From the NCBI GenBank assembly GCA_963808455.1, contig CAWEHT010000438.1, positions 1 to 5,788 of the forward strand: a stretch of 5,788 nt of DNA. The letters are read 5' to 3'. The notes beneath the pieces are model-generated. The model did not search any database and was not told the DNA's origin. It saw only the letters and a list, made by a program, of their open reading frames with translations. Origin of the DNA: CAWEHT01 sp963808455. GTDB lineage: Bacteria > Chloroflexota > Anaerolineae > CG2-30-64-16. Shown piece by piece: positions 1 through 5,788 of the stretch. The position numbers and the translations under genes were made by a program. Position 1 is the first letter of the stretch; each line of letters begins with the position of its first letter.

Positions 1-1
1 G

Positions 2-1273
2 CACGAGGTCAGCCTGGAGCACGAGCTGGCAAGCGTGGCTGCCACTCTTCAGCGCCAGGGCGGCCCGGCGCCGCTCTTCGAAAACGTCGCCGGATCGGCC
101 TGGCCGGTCTTTGCTTCGAGCGTGGCCAACCAGGAACGGGCGGCCCTGGCCCTGGGCTGCGACAAGAGCCAGGTCACGGAGGCCATGCAGCGTGCGCTCG
201 ACCCGGCGCAGGGGCGAGCCCCGGCGCGTGTCGACAAGGCGAGCTGGCAAGCGAACGTCTTCACCGACGAGGCCGCCGATGTCTGCAAGCTGCCGATCCC
301 GATCCATGCCGTTGGAGACGGGGGGCCGTTCATCACCAGCGGCGTGACGATCAGCCGGGACCCGGTCAGCGGGCGTGGCAACCTGTCTTACAACCGCATG
401 CAGGTCAAAGGGCCCCGCGAGTTCGGCTTCGACCTCAACGAGTGGCGCCACGTCCGGGAGTTCATGGATGTCGCGGAAGCCAAAGGTGAGCCGCTGCCCG
501 TGGCGATCGCCATCGGCCTGGACCCGGCGATCAAGATCGCCGCGGGCGCACTACGAAGGCGACGAGCTCTTCATTGCCGGCGCGATCCGTGGCGAGGGCA
601 TCCCGGTGGCGCGTGGCGTCACCGTAAACCTCGACATCCCGGCGGAAGCCGAGATTGTCATCGAGGGCTGCCTGCCCGCTCACGTGCGGCAAGGCGAGGG
701 GCCGCTGGCCGAGTTCCATGGGTACTACGGGCGGATCTGGGACAGCCCGGTGTTCCAGGTCACGGCCGTCTGCTGGCGCGATAACCCCATTTTCGAGACC
801 ATCATCCCGGGCTGGAACGAGCACGTCTACATCGGCAATGTGCTGCCTCGCGAGCCATTGCTCCTGAACTTCGTGCGGCATGTGAGCAAGGGCGTCACGG
901 GCCTGCACCTCGTCCCGTATGGCAGCGGCTTCACCGCCGTGGTGGCCCTGAACAAGTCGAACCCGGGCGAGCCGAAGAACGTGGCCATGGCGGCCTTCAC
1001 CGCGCACGTCAACGTCAAATGGTGCATCGTCGTTGACCCCGACGTGGATATCTACGATCCTGCCGATATCATGTGGGCGCTCACGACGCGCGTGGATTGG
1101 AGCAAGGACGTGTTCCTGGTGCCCGGCTCGCAGGGCCACGAGATGGACCCCACGGCCGACACGCGTGGGGTGCACACGAAGATCGGCGTGACGCGACCGT
1201 GGACAAAGGCCGCCGCGAGCCTGCCAGCCGCGTCCGCTATCCCGAAGTCGATCTCAGCAAGTACCTGGGGTAA
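2..1273 (+). CDS. UbiD-family prFMN-dependent decarboxylase (5' partial, two apparent frameshifts)
   Basis: Non-oxidative (de)carboxylase of the UbiD/Fdc family, which uses prenylated FMN to (de)carboxylate aromatic or alpha,beta-unsaturated acids in the cytoplasm. The protein opens in frame at base 2 (HEVSLEHEL) and lacks about 25 N-terminal residues. It runs in frame 2 to about 545, frame 3 to about 1190, then frame 2 to the TAA at 1271-1273. With one base removed near 544-546 and one added at 1190/1191 it reads as 423 residues. Motifs line up with Aspergillus Fdc1 as I recall its numbering: N127, R132 and H150 keep the spacing of N168, R173 and H191; E188 (in GDELFIAG), E232 and E237 (in EGPLAE) keep the spacing of E233, E277 and E282. 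Metal ligands and the catalytic E-R-E set are thus present. The C-terminus reads KIGV-DATVDK-DLSKYLG. Substrate unknown. No UbiX flavin prenyltransferase gene is in view. The family call is firm; the frameshifts look like sequence errors. Confidence 0.9.
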
Positions 1274-1305
1274 AGCCAGATACTCACCGGTCAGCCTGCA
1301 TAAGT

Positions 1306-1310
1306 GGAGG
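1306..1310 (+). promoter_or_regulatory. Shine-Dalgarno GGAGG for the FGGY kinase
   Basis: GGAGG lies 8 bases before the ATG at 1319. It decides the start: an in-frame GTG at 1304 would overlap this site, and the family motif VLGIDIGTS begins at residue 5 when counted from ATG 1319, as is usual for FGGY kinases. Confidence 0.75.
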
Positions 1311-1318
1311 CACGCGCT

Positions 1319-2828
1319 ATGCGAGACGCCGTCCTGGGCATTGACATCGGCACCTCTGCCGTGAAGGCCATCCTCTTCGACGTTTCCGGCGCCGAAGTGG
1401 CGACTGCCAGCCGGAGCTACGGCTTCCTCACGCCGCAGCCCGGCTGGGTGGAGCAGGACCCCGAAGTTGTCTGGCAGGCCCTGATCTCATCGGTCCGTGA
1501 GCTGCTGGGCCAGGCAGGCGATTTCCACGTGCTGTCGCTGGCCCTGGCCGCCCAGGCCGGCTCGGTGATCCCGGTCCAGGAAAACGGCGACCCGGCCTAC
1601 CCGATGGTCACCTGGCTCGACAGCCGCAGCAGCGGCCTGGTCAACGAGTGGATGGCCGACGGGACGGCGGACCGCATCCGGCAGCTCAGCGGCTGGCATC
1701 CTTATCCGGGCCTGCCGCTGCCCAGCATCGCCTGGCTGCAGCGCTATCGGCCTGAAGTGTGTGCCCGCGCTGCCCGGTACCTCGGGGTGGCCGACTTCTT
1801 CATCCATCGCCTCACCGGCTGCTTCGCCACCGATTACTCGGCAGCCGCAGAGATGATCCTGGTAGATGCCAGGACCGGGCAGTGGAACGAGCAACTGTGC
1901 GCGCTGGGCGGCGTGGACCCGGCCCGGCAGCCGGCGCTGGGCTGGGCCGGCAGGCAGGTGGGCCAGGTCACGCCCGAGGCGGCCGCGCTGGCGGGCTTGC
2001 CGGCAGGGACCCCCGTGATCGCCGGGGGCCACGATCATTGCTGCGAATGCGTGGCGATGGGCATTACGCGGCCGGGCAAGATGATGCTGTTCGACGGGCA
2101 CCGCCTGGACCGTGACGGGGGCGATGGAGTCGCCGGCGCTGGACGGCATCCCCGAAGCCATGAATCTGAACTATCACGTGGTCCCAGGGCGGTGGACCGT
2201 CACCCAGCTGCTAGGGGGTTTCGGCGCGACGGTGGATTGGTGGATCGAGAGTGCCTGGCAATCTCCTGACCCCGACCGCCAGCACGGCCGGAAGGAACTG
2301 TATTCGTTCTTCGACAGGGCGCTCCTCTCCAGCGCTCCCGGCAGCCACGGCATCCTGTTCCTCCCGTTCAGCGAAGCCCCGCAGGAACCGGGCGGCCTCT
2401 CTGGGGGCGGATTCGTCGGCCTCGAGCTGGCGTCCACCCGGGCAGACATGAGCCGGGCCGTGCTGGAGGGATGCACGTTCGAGGTGCGCTGGTTCCTTGA
2501 CGACCTTGGCTTGAAGAGGCATGCGAGAAGAGGAGCTCTGGATCTGGGCGGCGCCACCGGCAGCCCCGTCTGGCCGCAGATCCTGGCCGACGTTACCGGG
2601 GTGCCCATCGTGCTGGCCAGGTATCCCAACTGGGCCGCGCTGGGGGCTGCGATCCTGGCCGGTTGGGGCGTCGGCGTCTACCCATCGCTCGAAGAAGGCA
2701 TCGAGCGCCTCCAGCCCCCTGTACAGCGCATCGTGCCAGACCCGTCGCTGGCCAGGCTCTACGGGGACCGCCTGGCGCTCTACCAGCGCACCGCTCACAA
2801 GCTCACCGGCGTAGAGCACAGGCTGTAA
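1319..2828 (+). CDS. FGGY-family carbohydrate kinase (xylulokinase/gluconokinase-like), three apparent indels
   Basis: Cytoplasmic ATP-dependent kinase of a sugar, polyol or sugar acid. The N-terminal phosphate-binding motif VLGIDIGTSAVK carries D9. Also seen are MVTWLDSRS, ADFFIHRLTG, and GGHDHCCEC with the putative catalytic base D239 (bases 2033-2035), matching D6/D233 of E. coli XylB. The C-terminal domain has GGFVGLELASTRADMSRAV and the adenosine-site motif GGATGSPVWPQILADVTG, then WAALGAAILAG. The frame changes from 2 to 3 near 2096-2098: removing one G gives MMLFDGTAWTVTG. A second, compensating pair (extra base about 2515-2521, missing G in 2546-2548) would restore MREEELWIWGGATGSPVWPQ. 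Corrected length is about 502 residues, normal for the family. It starts 45 bases after the UbiD gene, in the same direction. Substrate cannot be assigned; generic FGGY kinase is the safe name. Confidence 0.88.
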
Positions 2829-2856
2829 CGCTCGATCCCCCGCCGGCAGCCGAGAC

Positions 2857-2865
2857 AGGGAAAGG
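2857..2865 (+). promoter_or_regulatory. Ribosome binding site of the hydroxyacid dehydrogenase gene
   Basis: AGGGAAAGG ends 3 bases before ATG 2869; its AGGG part lies 8 bases upstream, a normal spacing. It sits in the 40-base gap after the kinase stop codon. That gap shows no terminator, which supports co-transcription. Confidence 0.55.
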
Positions 2866-2868
2866 CTT

Positions 2869-3891
2869 ATGGACAAGCATTCTGTGCTGTTCGTGACGCA
2901 CCGGGGCGAGCGCCACCAGCGGGCCGCCCTGGAAGCGGCACCGCCGGAGCTCCAGATCACGATGCGCCGCACTCCCTCCAGGGACGAGATCATGGCGCTC
3001 CTGCCGGGCATGGAGTTCCTGATCAGCGAACGGACGGGAGCGATCGACGCGGAGCTCATGAGCGCGGGCAAGGATCTGCGCCTGATCCAACGCCTGGGCT
3101 CGCAGACTTACGACATCGATCTGGCAGCCGCTCGCGCCGCCAGCATCGCGGTGTGCTTCACGCCCGTGCGATCGTGCATCATGGTGGCAGAGCACATGCT
3201 CATGCAGATGCTCGCCGCCGCCAAGCGCCTGCGGGAGGTGATGGACATCGCCACGGCAGCGCAGGGCTGGGGCCAGGAGCCCGGCCGCTGCGACGAGGAT
3301 TATTTCGCCTACAACTGGTCCGGCCGCGTGGACATCCGCGGGCTCTGGGACAGCACGGTGGGGATCCTCGGCCTGGGCGAGATCGGCACCGAGCTGGCGC
3401 GCCGCCTGCGGCCTTTCGGCTGCACGGTGCTTTACAACAAACGGGACCGCCTGCCACTGTTCGCCGAGCAGGAGCTGAACGTCAGCTTCGCCGACCGGGA
3501 CACGCTGCTCGCGCGCAGCGACTTCGTCTGCATGCTCATGCCCTACTTCGATGAGACGGCCGGCACGCTGGACGCCGGCTTTTTCGCTCGCATGAAACCC
3601 GGCGCAATCTTCGTGAGCTGTGGGGGAAGCGGGGTGGTCGACGAGGGCGCTCTCGCCGGCGCCCTGGGCTCGGGCCACCTGTACGGCGCGGCGGTTGACA
3701 CGTACACTTACGAGCCGATCCATCCCGAAGACCCATTGCTGCCGCTGGCGCGCCAGCCGTGGGCCAACGTGATACTCACGCCGCACACGGCCGCCGGCCC
3801 CGTGGCCGCCAACCGCGCCGAACGCTGCGCCGACTTCGACAACATCCTGCATTTCTTGCGAGGCGAAGCGCTGGGGGGAAAGCTGGCATGA
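2869..3891 (+). CDS. D-2-hydroxyacid dehydrogenase family protein lacking the usual catalytic Arg
   Basis: Family members interconvert 2-oxoacids and D-2-hydroxyacids with NAD(P)H (glyoxylate/hydroxypyruvate reductase, phosphoglycerate dehydrogenase and relatives). The 340-residue frame is intact, of normal length, and the only gene here with no sign of an indel. The Rossmann motif GLGEIG is at residues 168-173. At the end of the second strand, where NAD enzymes usually have Asp, the sequence is N190-K191-R192, which may favour NADPH. The family signature NxxRGxxVDE is replaced by SCGGSGVVDE (250-259), so the substrate-binding Arg position is G253. The expected Glu (E282 in TYEP) and His (H306 in LTPHTAAG) are present. 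Activity on a normal 2-oxoacid is therefore uncertain; it may use another substrate or carry a base error. It lies between the kinase and the amidohydrolase in the same operon. Confidence 0.9.
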   Translation: MDKHSVLFVTHRGERHQRAALEAAPPELQITMRRTPSRDEIMALLPGMEFLISERTGAIDAELMSAGKDLRLIQRLGSQTYDIDLAAARAASIAVCFTPVRSCIMVAEHMLMQMLAAAKRLREVMDIATAAQGWGQEPGRCDEDYFAYNWSGRVDIRGLWDSTVGILGLGEIGTELARRLRPFGCTVLYNKRDRLPLFAEQELNVSFADRDTLLARSDFVCMLMPYFDETAGTLDAGFFARMKPGAIFVSCGGSGVVDEGALAGALGSGHLYGAAVDTYTYEPIHPEDPLLPLARQPWANVILTPHTAAGPVAANRAERCADFDNILHFLRGEALGGKLA

Positions 3892-3946
3892 AGGCCCGCG
3901 GACCACGGGCCGGCGTCTCGTCGCGAGCTTACACAGGCGGTAGGGA

Positions 3947-5305
3947 ATGAGCAGCATCCTGATAGAAAACGGCGCGGTCGTGACCCTGGATGACGCGTGG
4001 CACGTCTATGACCCCGGCTTCCTCTTCGTGACGGACGACCGGATCGAGGCCGCCGGGCCTGGCCGGGCGCCCGACGCGTTGCGGGACCGCGCCGGGCGCC
4101 TTATCGACGCCAGCCTGATGGCGGTCATGCCGGGCATGGTCAACGCCCACACGCACCTGTTCCAGACGTTCCTGCGCGGGCTGGGCGACGATAAGCCGCT
4201 GCTCGACTGGCTCAAGGCATACATCTGGCCTGTCGCCCAGGCCATGGGAGAGCACGAGGCCTACATCGCGGCCATGCTGGGCTTGATCGAAAACCTGCGC
4301 AGCGGCGCCACGGCCGTCATCGACCACCAATACGTCCATACGGAGCCGGGCAATGACGACGGCGTGTTCCGGGCGGGCCGGGAAACCGGCGTCCGGCTGC
4401 TGCTGGCGCGCGGCTGGACGGATGACAACTACCATCCTGCCTTCATGGAATCACCCGAGAGGATCCTGGCCGAGATGGCGCGGCTGCACGGCGCCTGGCA
4501 CGGCCAGGCAGGCGGGCGGCTGCGCCTCGAATTCGGGCCCCTGATCCCCTGGGGCTGCACGGACGCCACCATGCAGCGGGCTTACGCGCTGGCGCGCGAG
4601 TGGGGCGTGGGCACTCACATCCACGTCGCCGAGACGCGAGCCGAAGTCCAGATGAGCGTCAACCGGTGCGGCCGGCGGCCCATCGAGTGGCTGGCCGGGC
4701 TGGGCACCCTCGGGCCGGACCTGCAGCTCGTCCACAGCGTCTGGCTGGACGACCATGAGATCGGGCTGGTCGCCGAACATGGCGCGGTGGTGGTGCACTG
4801 CCCTATCTCGAACATGTACCTGGCTTCGGGCGTGGCGCGCGTTCCCGAGATGCGCGAGCGCGGCATCCCGGTCGCCCTGGCCAGCGACGGGCCCGGCAGC
4901 AACAACCGCCAGGACATGTTCGAAGTGCTCAAGACCACCTGCCTGCTGCACAAGGTCAGCTCCCTTGATGCCATGTGTCTTCTGCCTGAGGACGCGCTCT
5001 GGATGGCCTGTCGCGGCGGCGCCCTGGCCTTCGGCCAGCCCGAGTCGATCGGATCGTTGGCGCCGGGCATGAAAGCGGATATCGTCCTGGTGGACCTCGA
5101 CACGCCGTCCACGATGCCGGTTCACAGGCCCGTCTCCGCCCTGGTCTACAACAGCACCATCCGGGACGTGGACACGGTGATCGTGGACGGGGAGATCCTG
5201 TTGAGCGGCAAGCGTTTGGTGCACATCGACGAAGAGGCCATCCTGGCCGAAGCCGCGAGGTATGCCGGCGGCTGTTCGAGCGGGCCGGCATACAGACTTC
5301 CATAG
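3947..5305 (+). CDS. Metal-dependent amidohydrolase, MTA/SAH deaminase-like (end probably at 5319)
   Basis: Amidohydrolase-superfamily enzyme of the ATZ/TRZ-MTA/SAH deaminase type. Relatives hydrolytically remove an amino or other leaving group from purines, s-triazines or similar rings, using one divalent metal. Metal and catalytic residues are in order: H68 and H70 in PGMVNAHTH, H226 and E229 in HIHVAET, H263 in HSVWLDD, D314 in ASDGPGSNN. These match H55, H57, H200, E203, H228 and D279 of Thermotoga TM0936 as I recall it. Strand-rich ends (SSILIENGAVVTLDD; GSLAPGMKADIVLVDLD) form the usual composite domain. The start follows AGGCGGTAGGGA. As read, it stops at 5303-5305 after an atypical tail (GGCSSGPAYRLP). 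Adding one C near 5272 gives GGLFERAGIQTSIEEGR and a TGA at 5317-5319 that overlaps the next ATG, 457 residues in all. That form looks more natural. The DGPGSNN loop fits this subgroup better than guanine deaminase, but the substrate is open. Confidence 0.9.
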   Translation: MSSILIENGAVVTLDDAWHVYDPGFLFVTDDRIEAAGPGRAPDALRDRAGRLIDASLMAVMPGMVNAHTHLFQTFLRGLGDDKPLLDWLKAYIWPVAQAMGEHEAYIAAMLGLIENLRSGATAVIDHQYVHTEPGNDDGVFRAGRETGVRLLLARGWTDDNYHPAFMESPERILAEMARLHGAWHGQAGGRLRLEFGPLIPWGCTDATMQRAYALAREWGVGTHIHVAETRAEVQMSVNRCGRRPIEWLAGLGTLGPDLQLVHSVWLDDHEIGLVAEHGAVVVHCPISNMYLASGVARVPEMRERGIPVALASDGPGSNNRQDMFEVLKTTCLLHKVSSLDAMCLLPEDALWMACRGGALAFGQPESIGSLAPGMKADIVLVDLDTPSTMPVHRPVSALVYNSTIRDVDTVIVDGEILLSGKRLVHIDEEAILAEAARYAGGCSSGPAYRLP

Positions 5306-5312
5306 AGGAAGG
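5305..5312 (+). promoter_or_regulatory. Ribosome binding site GAGGAAGG of the URO-D-like gene
   Basis: GAGGA lies 6 bases before ATG 5316. It favours that ATG over the in-frame ATG at 5325. The site lies within the 3' end of the amidohydrolase gene, so the two genes are likely translationally coupled. Confidence 0.6.
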
Positions 5313-5315
5313 CCG

Positions 5316-5788
5316 ATGAAGAGCATGACATGGTGGGCGCACGTGGCCGTCATCCAGGGCCGGGAGCACCGTCGGATCCCTTTCGCGATGTACGAGATCA
5401 TGTTCCCGCCCGAGCAGGCTTTCGCCTTGTTGGGCCACGGCAACATCGGCATCATCCGCTATCGTCCCATCTACCGCGTCGAGCACCCCAACTGCCGCCT
5501 CGAGGGCGAGTTCTTTTTCCAGGGGGATGCCAAGTGGCAACGCAACGTCCTCCACACGCCGAAGGGGGATCTCACCGAGCTGAGGATCTTCGAGCCCGCC
5601 TTCGACAGCTCCACTGCACGCAAGCACTTCATCGAGACGGCAGCCGACTACGAGGTGCTTTGGAGCTACCTGGAGGATTCCACTGACCCCGGACAACTAT
5701 CAACAGTATTTCCAGGATTGCGCCGATCTGGGCGAGGACGGCCTGCCAAAAGGCAGAGGGTTGAGCGCACGCCCTGGCAGCAGCTCTG
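5316..5788 (+). CDS. Uroporphyrinogen decarboxylase (URO-D)-like protein, N-terminal part (3' partial, two apparent indels)
   Basis: N-terminal region of a URO-D-superfamily protein. Besides haem-pathway URO-D, the family holds cobalamin-dependent methyltransferases (MtaA/MtbA type) and many uncharacterised members. From ATG 5316 it reads MKSMTWWAHVAVIQGREHRR, then NIGIIRYRPIYRVEHPNC, a strand-turn pair LHTPKGDLTEL typical of URO-D-like proteins, and HFIETAADYEVLWSYLEDS, matching the common 'vks.eDye.l..l.ed' helix. After about 5680 the family pattern moves to frame 1 (LTPDNYQQYFQDCADLGEDG) and after about 5758 returns to frame 3 (VERTPWQQL). An extra C near 5679-5681 and a missing base near 5758-5760 explain this. 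The catalytic or zinc motif that would separate methyltransferase from decarboxylase lies beyond the window. Position at the end of a catabolic operon and lack of haem genes argue against a haem role, as inference. Confidence 0.65.
   Translation, partial: MKSMTWWAHVAVIQGREHRRIPFAMYEIMFPPEQAFALLGHGNIGIIRYRPIYRVEHPNCRLEGEFFFQGDAKWQRNVLHTPKGDLTELRIFEPAFDSSTARKHFIETAADYEVLWSYLEDSTDPGQLSTVFPGLRRSGRGRPAKRQRVERTPWQQL

Noticed and set aside
1..8. Opening bases GCACGAGG resemble a cDNA-cloning adapter remnant
   Set aside because: They are read in frame as HEVS, the expected UbiD N-terminal sequence, so they are natural coding sequence.
1304..1318. GTG at 1304 as an upstream start for the kinase
   Set aside because: It would use up the GGAGG ribosome binding site that is ideally placed for ATG 1319, and adds residues not expected in the family.
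1274..1318. Gap between the UbiD and kinase genes as a promoter
   Set aside because: The 45 bases show no clear -10/-35 pair or operator; only the ribosome binding site is supported.
3893..3911. Inverted repeat GGCCCG/CGGGCC with a 7-base loop after the dehydrogenase stop
   Set aside because: The stem is only 6 bp with no following T run, in GC-rich DNA where such repeats are common. It is not convincing as a terminator.
2803..3957. Long open frame on the minus strand (384 codons)
   Set aside because: It lies opposite the intact hydroxyacid dehydrogenase. Its protein is Arg/His/Val-rich with no recognisable motif, as expected for the shadow of a high-GC gene.
4451..5455. Long open frame on the minus strand (334 codons)
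   Set aside because: It is opposite the amidohydrolase, which has full metal-site motifs. The minus-strand product shows no family pattern.

Overview
The window is a high-GC (roughly two-thirds G+C by eye) bacterial fragment. It carries five genes, all on the plus strand, separated by gaps of about 40-55 bases or by a likely start/stop overlap, so it reads as one stretch of a single catabolic-type operon. No promoter, intrinsic terminator, RNA gene, mobile element or CRISPR array is visible, and both ends are cut inside genes. The taxon cannot be fixed from this sequence. My impression, not proof, is that the mixture (UbiD-family decarboxylase, FGGY kinase, D-2-hydroxyacid dehydrogenase, deaminase-type amidohydrolase, uroporphyrinogen-decarboxylase-like protein) resembles environmental Chloroflexota or other metabolically versatile soil, sediment or subsurface bacteria.

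Layout: 2-1273, UbiD-family prFMN-dependent decarboxylase missing its first ~25 residues; 1319-2828, FGGY-family carbohydrate kinase; 2869-3891, D-2-hydroxyacid dehydrogenase-like protein; 3947-5305 (probably really to 5319), metal-dependent amidohydrolase/deaminase of the MTA/SAH deaminase-like type; 5316 to the window end, N-terminal part of a uroporphyrinogen decarboxylase (URO-D)-like protein.

Four of the five genes are interrupted by apparent single-base indels. I count eight: four extra bases (near 545, 2097, 2515-2521, 5680) and four missing bases (near 1190, 2547, 5272, 5758). Family motifs continue in the new frame on each side, several shifts compensate one another, and most fall in short G or C runs. 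Uncorrected low-coverage sequencing error is therefore much more likely than true pseudogenes. After correction the UbiD protein keeps all six expected metal-binding and catalytic residues, the kinase has the normal length, and the amidohydrolase stop overlaps the next start as ATGA.

Together the genes could serve a catabolic route for an unidentified substrate: a deamination or hydrolysis step, ATP-dependent phosphorylation of a sugar or polyol hydroxyl, a 2-hydroxyacid/2-oxoacid redox step, non-oxidative decarboxylation, and possibly a corrinoid methyltransferase-like step by the URO-D-like protein. The individual families are recognisable; the pathway is inference. The most unusual protein feature is that the otherwise intact hydroxyacid dehydrogenase has Gly where the family's substrate-binding Arg is expected.
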